Positions 10,911-23,976 of a DNA stretch of 64,000 nt are shown here, one piece after another. A model generated the notes under the pieces. It had not been told where the DNA came from, made no database searches, and saw nothing but the letters and a program-made list of their open reading frames with translations. The translations under genes were made by a program, and so were the position numbers. Position 1 is the first letter of the stretch, and the number at the start of each line of letters is the position of its first letter. This DNA comes from Sarcocystis neurona (Eukaryota > Apicomplexa > Conoidasida > Eucoccidiorida > Sarcocystidae): positions 2,926,138-2,990,137 of the forward strand of contig KL647301.1 of NCBI GenBank assembly GCA_000727475.1, in the 5' to 3' direction.

Positions 10911-13900
10911 GGTTATAATTGGACATATATGAGCTCCTAGGTTCACATTTTGAATTTCAAGTTACACTGGGGTTCATTCGTACACAATCACGAAGTGGGA
11001 GAGAAGTCTTTTTCCACCGCAAGTTACAACCTGATATACGAAGTGTAGAACGGCGGGAGGATGACCCCACTACGAAGTTTGAAATTAGGGGAGCTGCAGA
11101 AATCATAAACGAGAACACGTACATGATTATATTCGTCTACGTGATATATGTACAGGAGTACACGTGTGTCCAGAAAGAACGACACCAGCAGATCCACATC
11201 CTTCGAGTGTTGTCGACTGAATTTCGCCGAATCGCCTTTTAATAATGTGTGACTTCTGTATATCAGTCGAGCTAGTCGGTAACTGACTATCACGCTGCAG
11301 CTCGTTTACGTGACGAAATAGATATCGTTGGCACTCCACTCTTCCTTTCCTCCCTACACTTTACGATGCAACGCACTGCACTCTATGCGAAATCATTTAG
11401 CACGGATACCCTGCTGTTTCACTACTCGCACTGATCCCCCTGTTGGATTATGGATAAGCCTGTGATTCTTCAGAAGTGTTCGAACCTCTGCCTCGCCCGA
11501 ATGTACAAACGTCTCCTTTCAGTTTCATCCTGTACGCCATTACATTCGTCCTTGTGCAGCTAAATGCGACGGCTCTCTCTCGTTACACTCTTCCATCGTA
11601 GCTGAAGTATTACTAGTGCAGGTCAGAAGAACGGCGAGAACTCCAAGGTTAGCTTTCTCCAGCATGCAGTACAGGCGTCGTCCAGCAGTTTCAGCGGATA
11701 TCATCGTGCGCGATTTTTTCGAGCGTTTCTAATCTGCTCGAGTGGTACAACTCTTCCTCCCTGTACGTGTCAGTTTATTCTTTCTCAACCTCCTTTCTGC
11801 CAGTCGACCTCGTGAGGAAGAGTTCGTTTTGTCGAATACTGAGCCAGCTTGTTTACTTAACCGTAGACTTCTACATAACATAGGACAACCTCTGTGGACT
11901 TCGCTGTAAAAAGTGCTCCGTATTGCTGTACGTGCCCTGTTGCTGTAATAGACGTGCTGGATAAGTATGCCCTGCTTCACCTGCGAGACACCATCAGCTG
12001 TGTTGTCACATGTTCGCAAAGTCTATACCCTCTTCATTGCTTCTCTTCTTCCGCTGACTGCGCCTCTGATGCGTCCGTACGTGCTGAGGTCCTCTGTCTC
12101 TCTTTGGTACGTCTGGACACACACTGAGATTCAGAAGTCGTTTCTGTTCTCCTCATGACATTAAAACTTGGAAACGATCGCTTTCGTGCCACCTCGATTA
12201 TACTTAGTGGCAAGTCTCGCCCAGGATATTCCCGTAAGCAATACCAAATTATCCTTTGCACTCGGGGCCCCTCACGTGGAAAGACGCACAGGCGTAAAAG
12301 ATGCACTGCGTCACAAAGAGGATTTTTTGTTTTTTCAGATACAAAGGACTACTGCTGGCACCCTTCGATCTTGAGAAACCACTAGCGGTAGTAGGTGATA
12401 AACCAGGTGATTTTTATTCCGTCCCTGTCCAGGGCATGTCTAGTCTGCCGTCTGAGGCGAGACGCCATCGTCACATGCCAGTCATGGGAGCTGACTGAAT
12501 TGTTGTTGCAGAGCTTCGTTACTAATGCTCCACGTTTCCACCTACAGCTCAAACGTCCGCTCCAGTTTCGAGAGAAAACGAAATGGAAGAAGTCCATGAT
12601 GGCTGTGGTGCCCCCTTCACTGAGAGCTCGGATGCAGACAAACGTACAGCAGCCTAGGTGGCAAAAGCGAGAAGATCTGCTTTGTTACAGTTCCTTGTAC
12701 TCTGGAAGAGACAAAACGTGGTCCTTCCCCGTGACTCTACCCACAAGACGAAAGTGCATCTGTGAGAACGTGCATAAATTGACCTTCTCGTTCACCAGTG
12801 CTGGTGTGAACGGATGCCAGATTGGGTTATTTCCTCCGCAGGGGCGCGTTCCTTGTCCTAGAACGGAGGGGCGAAAGGGTAGAGGAATGGATATACAGAT
12901 GCGGAAAAAGAGAAGACATTATCACGCGTCTGCGAGAACATCCTTCTCGTAGGTGAAGTGCAAGAGGCCGTACTGCAGCCACACACAGTAATTCAGCGTT
13001 CAAAAGAAAACGCTGTACGGGTTTATGTATCTAACCACACATGTGTCTTTTAACACTATACGATTGCGCGCTTGGGAGAGAACGCTTGAATATCTAAAAG
13101 CTCGCCTACTGCAGCCGCACCGCCGCGGGCACGCAGGGTACTGTAGAAATCATGTGGGACGCACGCACGTGTAACACATACGTACACTCGTACCAGCCAT
13201 GTCCCTGCCTTTTGAACGTGGGTTGGTGAGCACCTGCTCTTGCTTGTTCGCGACGCTAACAGAACCCCCAGAGTAATATGGAGGCAAGTCCATAGACACA
13301 CACCTGTATGCAGATCCTTGTCTTCCTTTATATATATGTAGCCACAATGTTCCTGCCCGGTAGCGCGTATGTACTTGTGTCGCTTTTCACTTAGGAGGAT
13401 AACTGTGTTCATGAGAATACACCGTATGTATGTACTGGGTTTCTTTGCATCACAGATGCGCTTATGCGTAAGCACGCCCTCTTCGTCAAAAGTGAGTGTA
13501 CATGTGTGCGTGCAGGGGAATCCCTACTCACGAAGCGCACAGCTCACCATGAAGAAACAGATGGTCCATGGGAAAACGGTGGCCACCAGCAACGCATTCG
13601 CCAGCGCCTACGTGCAGCAGCACGAGTGAACCCAGAAGCGACAACGCATGCAGCAAATACGACGCGGTTTCCAAGTTAAAATGTAAGAGCAGCCAAGACA
13701 CTTAACCGCGTAGTGGAAAGTTGAGGCACACAAGCAGACGGAAATGTCACTCACTCCTAATTTCTACACACAGCTGCATGCGTGTAGGAGGCAGAGGTGA
13801 AGAACCCTCTTCACAATGTTATACGATACGTCGGTGCGTCTACGCACGCATGCCTATGCGTATTCGTTTACGTCAACGACAGACCTGTCTGTTAAGACAA

Positions 13901-15191
13901 CCTGCTGCAGTGGTGTATGTACAGGCAGTGTGTGAACGCGCCCACAACACCCGTGCAGCACAGCTGTAAGTGCATATGCATGAGGGGTGCATGTACGTGC
14001 TCATTTACACGTACGGTGTGCACGACAGCTGACATTTCCCATTACAACGTCATTGATACCACCCAAAGGGAAGCTGAGGATAACTGAGGATAACGCACAG
14101 CGAACAGATAAGTGCGTGTATGCAGCTTCATATGCATGCACACATCGTACGAGGATGGGCACGTGTACGTGCGTGCAGGCCACCAATTAGACGGATACAG
14201 CGTATATACCTACATAACTATACCTACCTCTTCAATCTACACGTAGCCGTCTCCTTCACAGCCAACATACACAACCACGCGTAGGAGGATCCATAAAAAA
14301 TTCGTATATGGGCAAGTGCGGTACGCGTGAACAAACAATTGTGTATACACATGCGTATAGCTGTACCAAAATCGACGTGCATCCACATGATACTTCACGT
14401 GTCTACACAGGAGTTTCATCTACCCAGGTGTACACATGTGTGTCGCTTGTTATCAGTCGCTGGTATTGAAGATGGACGGGATTCATTTACACATACATAC
14501 CTTCATCCATCTGTACATATATACACATGTATTTACGTATGTATACCGTTGTGGATAACACGCCTGTAACTATACATACCTTTGCGTAATGTGCACCTAC
14601 ACAAATACACACACGTACAAATGGATCACATCGACATTGGTAGAGTCTTACGTTCGTGGCTCACTCGTCATTATCCCTATTCGCTGTGCATGCAGCACAC
14701 ACTCGATCAGACAGTTACCGTTGTACACATTATTTCTGTTGTATTTTGGTATAACAAGCGTGTGTACATATATATCTATATATATGAGACCCGCGACTTC
14801 TTTTGCTTACATCTGCGTAAGGCCCATGCGTTTGTATAGAGACATGCATGTATAGACAGGCATATGTACGTACAGCAGGTATCTTTACCTCCGCTGTAAA
14901 GTCCCGCGTTATAGGACAGAACAGAACAGAGTACGACGATCCACCAGGCTCAAAGCAAAAGGCAAGCAAAGACGGATCCGGAGACAGTTTCAAGTATGCC
15001 AGATTGTTGAAGAGAAAAACGAGAAAAGAAAACAAGCGAGAAAAAGGATGGTGAAGGAGGGGAAGAAGAGAGTAAACAAAGGAAAAGCGAGAATCAAGGA
15101 GGAAAGGGGAAAAATGAGACAGCAAGAAGGGCAAAGGAAAGAAAGACGGCTTGTTTGAGGCGGCTCTACTGAAGAAGCAGTCGCGTCTCAC
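10911..15191. other. Intergenic DNA, no supported gene; RY-rich from 13.3 kb
   Basis: The largest frame (12395-12952, 185 codons) begins at a GTG, has no recognisable domain, and is overlapped by frames on both strands. From about 13.3 kb the DNA turns into degenerate TACACG/TGTATA repeats. The missing last exon(s) of the transporter gene at 15.2-23.1 kb should lie here on the minus strand, but no segment with a clear final membrane helix and the right splice phase was found. Confidence 0.5.
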
Positions 15192-15253
15192 CTCAAGATT
15201 TTTTGTCTTCAGCTCTGGTCCACCCGCGCCCCTGTACCCGAATAGAGACTCCG
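15192..15253 (-). CDS. MFS transporter exon (AESLFGYR loop)
   Basis: This 62-nt exon completes Ala and reads ESLFGYRGAGGPELKTKNLE up to donor GAG|GTGAGA. The LFGYR motif normally links helices 11 and 12 in this family. The acceptor (ATGGTATAG) lacks a good pyrimidine run, but phase and motif support it. The helix-12 exon should follow. Confidence 0.8.
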
Positions 15254-18200
15254 CTATACCATAAGCAGCAGCAGCAGGATCAACAAGAACAAAAGCAGTA
15301 GCAACAGCGGCAGCAGCCATTGCAACAGTCACTACGTCAGCAGAAAGGGCACGGCTAGGGCGACCGATAGTTTTAGAGGAGCTTAAGCAGCAGCACCTGG
15401 GAGACCTACAGTAATGAGCTACTGTTGTAAAGGAGGAGGAACCACGCGTGCACATGAATATGCTTAGCACGTGGAGCCTGTTGATTAGACACCAGGCTTG
15501 CTGCTCAGGGAGGTGCGCCACCCGTTAGTAGCGCCGTCCTTACTTCCCGCAGAACAAACACATCACTGTGAACAGGAGATACACATCGTCGCAGGCAGCC
15601 CATTAGGTCCACTTATTTGCTCCACAGTAGACACGTCCTTTGTCTCAGAGCACGCGTCTACGGATGGAGACTACGTTGACAACACTCTTCTGCGAACCCG
15701 CCTCGCCGAGTCGTGCAGCAGGCGGACAGGCCAGGTTACAAGCTATCTGGTGCAGAGTAGACACGGCTTCTCGTGCTGCAAGGAAACGGCAGTTCATGTA
15801 CCGAAGAGAACACATTATCTGCCGTACAGTAGAGATGTACTTCGTGCAAACGAAGACGCCACCACCCCTCCTCACACACACGTGTATGTATGCACGTGCA
15901 TGTGGTACATATTAGGCTAGAAAAGTCGTCCCCGAGTAGGAGTGCTACGTGTTGAAGAACACACGCAGCTTACGCCTCAGACTGAAGACTTGATTTTTTG
16001 TAGTTGCGAAGTGTACAAGTCCTCTTATGACACAGGAACGAGACCACAGCAGCCACCGGCTGTGGAATGCACATACTTCACCCTTAGCGTGCAGCCACAT
16101 CAACCTGCAGGGGAGATGACCTCTGCAGCGGAGCAGGCGACCCATCTGCTTCTGAGTAAATCTGCCAGCTGTTGTTACAGCGTAAACGTGTTCTCTTGTC
16201 GACAGCAGCAGACACCGTCGCCCTTTCAGACTATCAGGCATCCTTTCAACCTTTCTCCATTGCTTTGCTTTACCCATGAAGGCAATGACGGGGGAGCCGA
16301 GCATCGAAGCGACGCTACCCTCCACGACGATCTGCGTAGCGAAGACACTGGCGCGTGCGTCCGACTCGACAATTTCTGACAGTATCGGTCTGTTTGCTCC
16401 TGTCGGGCACCACGCTATGGCGAAGCCTGCAGCACGGCAGCAAAATAAGCTTCCACCTGCTGAGTACCCAACTTGGACTCACGACGCAGAAGCAGATCCC
16501 CGCAGAGGCTCGCAAGGACGTCTGTGCATACAGGCGTACTCCGGTCGTCCTAAAAATTCGTAAAAACACATGCTTCGACTTTTTTTCCCAGTACATCTGA
16601 GTACCACTGCAAAGTCCGAAAACAATCGACAGGCAGCATCTATGTCCGGTAACGCAACCTTCGTGCGTTCCCACGTTGTGGCACGCAGACATCAGAGCCA
16701 CGCTGCGAGAGGCAGTTCACCAGCATAAAAAGAAGCGCAGCAGCTCCCTAACGAGGGTGCTGTCACAGCAGCGTTTCGTTGCTACTTCTCTCTACCACCT
16801 GAAGAAGCGCTTTTAGGCTTCTATACATACATATATGTATACACACATACGTATATCCGAACATGTGTGTACACTGACGACACCGTATAGGTATCGATGT
16901 GTCTGGGAATCTTCCTCTAACCTAACACTGCCATCCAGATCACACATACCACGAAATAAACATGTATTCCTCCCGGAGGTTCGCGCTTCCATATCCTCGC
17001 AGGAAAGTTATACTACACGAAACATCTACATTCTGCGTCATCTTCAGCTTCTCTACATAGACACGCAGATACCTGTGTACGTGTGTAGGCAGTTACGAAT
17101 ACACGACATGTACACCGACGCGCACCTCCGTATACACCTATATTACAGGAGGCTGACCGAGAAACTATGGCATTTTGCGCTTCACGAACAAAGAAGAGCA
17201 ACCCCTGGCAGCCTCACTGTCTTCTTCGGTAACACATCATCCTTCTACAGGCGTTTTCGTGTTGTACCATTCCTCCATATACACTTATGCGTGGAAGTAC
17301 ACACACACCTATGCACCTCACTAAATATACACTCACGTACATACCCTCTTGTACCTTCTACGCCTCTCCTCTATCTTACCTAATAGCAGCATGTCGATCG
17401 CATAGAGTCCGAAGAACTCTGGCCTCCTCGGTATGACGAGCAGGCCAACATAAATAAGCGGGATGGCGAGGAGCGTAGCGGCCTGTCCGACGAGCGGCCT
17501 CCCATGGAATCTGTGCCATTCATTTGCTTTGTCGCCTAGCCATCCCCCAAATAAAGAGCCTACCATACCGCCAATCAACGGACATGCGGTAAGAACGCTT
17601 GCCTGCCAGTCAGGCATGCCTACATACTGAAAGAACATCGTGTAAAACTGAAACGCATGCATCGGAATGTAGCCGCAAATGCCTTGCAGCAACAGAATAA
17701 GAAATGTATGCGAGAAGAGAGCACGTAAGAACGTCCGGCATCGACGATACATGCTGTGCAACAGCAGAGGACGCTTTCCAACTGCTCCGATGCCTTCTGC
17801 TGCTTCCTTTAAAGACAAGTAATGACGAGGCGGCTCCGCTGCAATGAGGCGCACGAGCAGTCCTGCAAAAACTGAAAAGACGCCGCTGAGGAAGAACGCC
17901 AGTCGCCATCCCTGCAAGAACGGGAACGTAACAAGGGATGAACAAGTAGCTATACAGTCAGAAGCAGTGACCAAGGAGGCACAGCAGAAAGCGGCACCGC
18001 AAATAAGAAACAATTTTGCTGCCGCACAGCGAGACGCACGTGGAGCACTCTACAAACAGACTGAGAATATGCGCCCCCAGAGGCACAAGAAGCGCAGGCA
18101 AAACTCATCGTCGGCGGCGAGAGCAAAAGAAGGGAAAGAATGGTAGGCGGCAGCTGACTCCACAGGACAATCGGGCAGGCAGCGGCGGGCAAAGGAGACA

Positions 18201-21200
18201 CACGGTACACACAGCAGCGGAAGCAGTAACAGAATTACCACACGACGAACAGAATCAGCAGCAGACACAGAGGGCATCAGGAGGGGTTGCAGCGCCAGCA
18301 ACGTACCAAAAGCACCACACGCGCAAACGCGGGAGCAAACGCATCTCGAAAGGCGGACAAGCAGCGACTGAGGCAAAAGGCACAGCAAGGCCATACAAGT
18401 AATGACAGCACCCGCAAAATAAGCAGAGTAGAGAACAAAGAAGCGAAGGTGACAAACGCCGCTGGAAAGACGGGGCAGCATCAAAACAGCATACAAAAAC
18501 GTATATCGACTCATATAAAGGGCTCCATATCCATTTATATAGAAAGGCTCCCTTTCCTGTAAGCACAGGCCGAGCGTAAATGGAACTGAGGTAACGCAGC
18601 CTGCGCGATCGTGGAAATGGCTAAAGGTTCGGGAGGATGTTTTTAGACAAGAAGGGTAGAATGAAATGCACACCCAGCATCTACACACACGCAGTATACC
18701 TGCTGCGGAACCAGGTCACAAATGAGCAAGATATGCAAAGTTATATACACATGTGCATGGCCAATCAAGGCCACGGAAAGGCTTGTCTATCTCTGCACGT
18801 GTAGGCTGTTTAACAGAACGCATAGATGCATAGTGTCCACACACGCAGCGGCTCAAGCGGTACCAGAGCTCTAGCGTGCATACATTTGTCTCTATTTATT
18901 CCCCTCTCTCCACATCACCTAATTTCGTTAGCTGATTGACAGGGGTGCAACGGGTTTTGGAGGGAAGTCACGACGGGCACAGAAGCATTCAAAGAGGTCA
19001 ACCGAATCCCTACTTCTGCATTTGTAGCTCTTCAAAAGAGTTGATAGACTTACACGAACGGCTTCGATAATGAACAGATTTGCCATTGATCCACCAATAA
19101 GCGCTCCAGCAATGCATCCTACGTCCACAACATGCAAAAAGCAGCAGTTACGGCGAAAAGAACACTCAGCATCAGCACGTTGTGAGGAGAACGCCCCAGC
19201 ACATCGGAACAGGACATGCATGGGCTAACACTGCACCGCCAGCAGCAGCAGCACACTCCCGCAAGGGCAGCGACAGCTGCAGGTAAGTGAAGCGCCCAGC
19301 AGCGCCAGGCCTCGCAATAGATTTTACACAGGAGGTTTGCAATGCCATAACTATACATTCGTCGAACGTCTGGCTGTTCGTTGTCAGAAAATCGCACAAC
19401 ATAAGCCACGAGAAAAATTCGTGGGGACCGGACTAGCAGCCAATGAAAGCAGCAGCACACAAATGCGGCAGCAGCTGCTATACCGCGTTCTGCATCGAGA
19501 GCACCACATTCGCGTGGGAGCAGCAGCAGCAGCAAACACCGGTTGCAGCAGCAACAGCCTTTATGGGTAGCAGAAGCAACAGCACATTTGGAAGGCAGCA
19601 ACAGTTTCAGCGGGAGGCAACAACACCACGTGGGGCACCAGGTGCTACGGGATGTCGCAGGAGGCGCCCTGGGCACTGGTAGCGAGCAATATGCCAGAAA
19701 AAACCCCTCCACGAAGTTTCCACCCCGGTGCTCCTTCTATGTGCGCAGATCCTTATGTGTGGGCACTCTGTGTCCGTACATAGACGCAACCTATGTCTGC
19801 GAATAAATACACGCGGACATACGTATAGAAAGACGAATTTGGATCACACCCCTGAGTATCGCTGTAGATAGTATAGAGGTCGGCCCGTGCGTATGCTGCT
19901 GCTTGTATTGCTTTAAATTTGCCTCTGCATCTGGGCCTGCTGCTCGTCGTCTTGTACGCACAGCTGCAGCCACCACCTTGCTATATATATACATATATAC
20001 GTATCCGTGAATATGCAGAGAAAGGCAGCCTACATGTTACATAAGTGTATACAAAAGAGGAGCAGCGGTGGATCTTTCGGAGATACGCTTCTGTCCGCCG
20101 TCTTACAAATGCTCACACAAATTTGCGTTTACGTGTGTAGCACCATCTGCCTATCGTGGGAGAGCAAGGTGCTGCTATCGCGAGGGCTGGTGCAGTTCTT
20201 TTGTGAATCCCGGGGTTCCAGTGCTGCTTCACTACCGTTCCCGCTGCAATTGCGCCTGTCTGCAACCTCGGTAGCGTTCCACACAGCTGTCCACACACAC
20301 GTCCCAGTCTGTGCGGTAGAATACACTGCTCTTCGCTTGAACAAGAGTGAGTAAATCAAAGGCGCAAATTATATGCCTGGGGGTCCCGTACAACACCCCT
20401 ACGGGGCGCCCGTGAGCTCTGCATAAAGACGCACGTGTGTATTTATGTATCTATGTAGTCGTAGGCACACGGTGATTCACCACCAACTAGACTACTGAGA
20501 GTGGCCATTTCCACATACGCACAAGTGTGTAGGGGAGGAAGCTCTGTAGTGGAGCACGAGGCAGATGCACCTGTGTGTCTGCACGGAGTTTTTACGTGCA
20601 AGTGGACTGGACTCTGTGTGCGCTAGGTGCACAACAGCAGCAGGTGCACAAATACAAGCATGTATGTATGGCGTCTTTTGCAGGTATGCAACCGGGGAGG
20701 TCTACACAAACCAGTAGAAACAGCCTTCTTACCTCCACACAAGAAGAGCTGCAGCCAGCCGAACTGTTCACCGCGCATGCTTGCTGGAAAAAGATCCGCG
20801 ATCAAAGACTGTGCTACCGGCCCTACACTGCAGGAGGACAAAAGAGAGTATGTGTTACACTAAACAAAATAGAGGGTAAACGTGCAGTACATGGGCATGG
20901 ACTGATGAATATATATACATATATATATAAGTGTAAAGCTACATACACGAAGGAGGTTTCACGTCTGCAGCACGCTTGTCGGTTGCTCTGTCAAGCAGGT
21001 TTTCATGTGTTTGTACGTGAGACTCTGCACCCGCACTTTGTTCCCCTAAGGTGGACGTCTCTGCACGCATGTAGAGTCCCTCACACGTGTTATGCACGTG
21101 CACAAAGTCCAAACAAAGGAGGCCGTCCCTGGCATTCCCACCGATATACGCGCGCACACAGAGAGTTGCGCAAGTATGCATATATATGCTCTATTTTCTT

Positions 21201-22473
21201 AGAAACACTATATTACGCCTTCAGGGGGTTTTCGCCATGCAGCCGCCATTCCACCAGTACCGTAGGGCAACAAGTACAGCGTCCTTAAGCGACCTACGTG
21301 TCCATGTACAAACGCGCGCGCGCGTCCACTTTATTTATACGTGGACACCCAAGTACACAAGAAAGGGCGTTCCTCTTCAGCAGTCTCAAGAAATTTACGT
21401 GTACGTGTACAGTCGCGGCGTGTACGTCCACTTTTGAGCCTACTTCCACATGTACATCGCTGTTTTTCCACACAGCGATGTCCGTGTCTTCGTGTCCTGC
21501 GGCCAACTGCACCGTACAGTTCGACTCACTTGCACACGCACGGAACCATCTGTATGTATATATGCGTACACACAGGCATTCATACGTACTCAAATCTATA
21601 GTAGTTGTGCATGTCATGGAGACTGTTTCGGTTGTAGACTTCCTGCATAAACTCCGCCTGCACATAGGGAAATTTCTGTTGCATCGTACCCTGTGGACAT
21701 GCAGCGCACTGGTACGCTTTTTTCCCATTCCTGTTTGTACCGTGTACACGTCAATCCGTACACGTTCACATATCGTTCACATGTATATATATGCGTGTGT
21801 CTGTGGAATTCACTTTTTGTACCTTGCAAGAGCAATTCCGTTAAGGACTTTGAGAAAAGCAAACTGCCAGTACTGCGTGCCTGTCGCCATCAGCATTGTC
21901 ACCACCCCCCACGAGCAGCAGCCAATCGCCAGGAGCCGCACGCGCGAGCTGCGATCTGCTAGATATCCCCATACAAGACCGCTTACAGCTTGAGATATGC
22001 TCTGCAACACAAAAGAGAAGACGCCTCTTCAAGAATTCCCAGACGTCTTTGCTAGAAGACACGTAGGTCTAATTCATCGTGAAAACGGCAATAGGCCGTA
22101 CGTGTTCGGTGTATCCTTTTCTCTCGTACGCACACAAACACTTACAGAAACATGTATGTATACATACGTATATATCTTTGTACGAAAACACAGCTACATG
22201 GCGCCCCACCGCCTGTCCTTTATCGTGCGCTGCGCACTGGAGGAAACGTGACACTAGTCTTACAGCGGGGTCGCATGAGCTGAAGACCGATCACTTACAC
22301 AAGTATCTACTCCATACGGAGAGATATGTATACCAAGAGACAGCCCAAGTTCATTTTGCCTCACGTCTGAGAGAGGTTCTCTAACACGGATCATCCTGCA
22401 TTTCACTCCTCGCGGTACACAACGGTTTTTCTCATGAAGGTGGGATCGCTTACGTGATATGTGAGTGCACACA

Positions 22474-22504
<31 letters not shown>

Positions 22505-23104
22505 GTATACGGATGTCCTCGCTTGTGCCCGTGTTTTCCGAAACCAAAGGACAGTCCACTTTTCACGTGTGTGCACGCGCGGAACGCGTCAGGTCGCTTT
22601 CCACGTGGAACACTCACTGAAGCACGAAACGCCTTGTGCAAAGTTGCGCCTGATATTTTCTTTGCACTCACACTTGTAGTGAGACCGACGCGTGGACAGG
22701 GTGCGTCTCTCTACGCCTCCCTGCTTCCGCCTCAACTTCTGCGACTGCTGCTGCGGCAGCAGCCCCCCCCCGTCCTCAGTGCTGTGCGTAGGGACCCCCA
22801 AGGGACAAAGAAATACGCTAGCTGGCGGGCCTTGTAAGGCTTTAAGATTTACGTGCGCAGATGCCTTGGTCGGAGCCTCTCTGTGACGTCACGCAGTAAA
22901 ATATGTACACGTCTTGTCTGTTTAAAGCAAGCACGTATCAACTACAATTACCACGTAGTTGAAACTCGTACGTGTGGGTTACCTGGTAGAAGGCGAGAGA
23001 CCCAAGATCCTGGAGTGCCCATCGAAACTCTGTCTGAAGCGTTTTGAAGGTGGCGGGCATCAACTGCAGGTCCAGTCCTTCAATGCTGCTCACCGTGTTC
23101 AGTA
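15192..23104 (-). CDS. Spinster-like major facilitator superfamily transporter (7 exons, both ends missing)
   Basis: Seven minus-strand segments (22983-23104, 21823-22001, 20733-20827, 19054-19118, 17380-17911, 16274-16375, 15192-15253) join through GT..AG introns with agreeing phases into about 385 codons. In order they carry helix 1 with GLDLQLMPATF, the motif-A loop GYLADRSSR between helices 2 and 3, helix 3-4 with GIALASVGPVAQSLIADLFP, helices 4-6, a central loop, helices 7-10 with a second motif-A-like GGWLGDKANEWHRF, helix 11 (ESDARASVFATQIVVEGSVA) and AESLFGYR. This order is that of plant, apicomplexan and animal spinster-like MFS proteins, which are 12-helix membrane carriers for small solutes. 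The substrate cannot be read from sequence. The initiator exon (upstream of 23.1 kb) and the final helix-12 exon (downstream of 15.2 kb) are not found. Gene identity is firm, exon borders are good, and the function beyond transporter is unknown. Confidence 0.9.
16274..16375 (-). CDS. MFS transporter exon (helix 11)
   Basis: This 102-nt exon lies between acceptor ATACTGTCAG and donor ATGG|GTAAAG. It encodes IVESDARASVFATQIVVEGS and VASMLGSPVIAFM, the conserved penultimate helix in which an R.SVFA motif is followed by a small-residue GSP helix. Phases fit both sides. Confidence 0.92.
17380..17911 (-). CDS. MFS transporter main exon (helices 5-10)
   Basis: This 532-nt exon has acceptor CGTTCTTGCAG and donor TAG|GTAAGA. 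It opens with GWRLAFFLSGVFSVFAGLLV, followed by a charged cytosolic loop with EPPRHYLSLKEA. Then come helices around FLILLLQGICGYIPMHAF and VLTACPLIGGMVGSLFGG, the loop GDKANEWHRFHGRPL, and two more helices ending AIDMLLL. The last base G pairs with AA of the next exon to give Glu. Confidence 0.95.
17912..19053 (-). other. Transporter intron containing CAG-rich 212-codon open frame
   Basis: This 1142-bp intron holds a minus-strand frame (18050-18688) of 212 codons that is Leu, Cys, Ser and Val rich because of CTG-type triplets. Both flanking exons join correctly without it, at the conserved VR-GWRL junction. It is therefore read as an intronic repeat effect, not an exon, unless transcripts show otherwise. 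Confidence 0.6.
19054..19118 (-). CDS. MFS transporter exon (helix 4)
   Basis: This 65-nt exon encodes GCIAGALIGGSMANLF and IIEAVR, bounded by GGACGTAG and CGT|GTAAGT. It starts in phase 1 and ends in phase 0, so that VR joins GWRLAFFLSG of the next exon, a family-typical junction. Confidence 0.88.
19119..20732 (-). other. Transporter intron with CAG/CTG triplets
   Basis: The intron contains GCAGCAG runs near 19235-19260 and 19520-19560. These make a 197-codon Cys/Leu/Ala-rich open frame (19119-19712, minus) that is not supported as an exon by splice phase. Confidence 0.6.
20733..20827 (-). CDS. MFS transporter exon (helix 4 entry)
   Basis: This 95-nt exon lies between acceptor CCTCCTGCAG and donor GAG|GTAAGA. 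It encodes VGPVAQSLIADLFPASMRG and EQFGWLQLF, the highly conserved loop of spinster-like transporters. It starts in phase 2 and ends in phase 1, matching both neighbours. Confidence 0.92.
21823..22001 (-). CDS. MFS transporter exon (helices 2-3, motif A)
   Basis: This 179-nt exon lies between acceptor TTTTGTGTTGCAG and donor AAG|GTACAA. It holds SISQAVSGLVWGYLADRSSR, where GYLADRSSR is the MFS motif A, then a helix and VLNGIALA. The last two bases AG join the first T of the next exon to make Ser. Confidence 0.9.
22479..22508. repeat. TA microsatellite
   Basis: Near-pure (TA)n interrupted by one CA, lying in an intron of the transporter gene. Confidence 0.9.
22983..23104 (-). CDS. MFS transporter exon (helix 1 region)
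   Basis: The acceptor TGCTGTCTGCAG and donor CAG|GTAACC bound 122 nt that start in phase 1 and end in phase 0. The exon encodes the first membrane segment and the loop LNTVSSIEGLDLQLMPATF, ending DLGSLAFYQ. A start exon must precede it. Confidence 0.88.
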
Positions 23105-23434
23105 CTGCAGACAGCAGAGGCCCATGCGTAGACACGCACACTCTCATCCAGGCTTTTTTGGGTATCTATTTCTTCTAAGCACTCAGCCAATCAGATGGTA
23201 TACCATTGAATACGTATATGCCTGCAAACACATGACAAAGAACTTAAGCTGAAGCATACACATCCAAATAGACGTACACTTGTTTGACTGACACGTGGGC
23301 GTAGCGACACGAAGAGTAGCGGGCAGATCCCGCGCAAGCTTTGAACTACACATATGTATATCTGAGCGGATCCTGAAATCCGCATTTGCACGTGCACAGC
23401 TGTGCGGAGTGCTTATGGCATACAGGTGTGAGCA

Positions 23435-23436
23435 CA

Positions 23437-23472
<36 letters not shown>

Positions 23473-23483
23473 CATATACACAC
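23435..23483. repeat. TA/CATA microsatellite
   Basis: About 49 bp of (TA)n with CATA interruptions, followed by CACACG repeats. It lies just upstream of the first located transporter exon. Confidence 0.9.
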
Positions 23484-23940
23484 GTATGTGTACACAATTG
23501 TATGGCTACATTGATATGCAGAAATCAAGTACGCATATACACATACGTGTTGTAGATGGCGTACATCTCTACTGGTATGTATATATATATATATGTATAT
23601 AAATCTATATACATACGAGAAGGCAAGCGCTGTGTGGTGCGTATGCACCTGTGTACGCCTGCGTTCGTCAACAGGGGCACACATTTTGAATGTGAAGACA
23701 AAAGGCTGCGCAGATTCAGAGTGCTCGTTATATATATTGAAACACACGCGCACGTACACAAACGCCTTCATAACGAAGCTCTGTCGAGTTTGGTTCATCG
23801 TACGCTTCTTGAAACACGTACGTGGATGGGTATGACCCGTAGACAAGTCGGCATATATATGTGCACGTGCCGACGTTCAGGTCTACATGCATGCGTGCGT
23901 CCTTCTGTGCGTGTGTGTATGTACACTGCCAGAATATAAG

Positions 23941-23976
23941 TGTACACACACACGCACACACACACACACACACATC
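23941..23976. repeat. CA microsatellite
   Basis: (CA)n with single CG steps, about 36 bp. It is alternating purine-pyrimidine sequence. Confidence 0.9.

Noticed and set aside
12395..12952. 185-codon plus-strand ORF
   Set aside because: It starts at GTG, has no recognisable domain and is not linked to any exon. It is treated as chance.
14730..15521. 263-codon minus-strand ORF as a gene
   Set aside because: Only 15192-15253 within it belongs to the transporter by phase and motif; the rest is low-complexity or intron reading.
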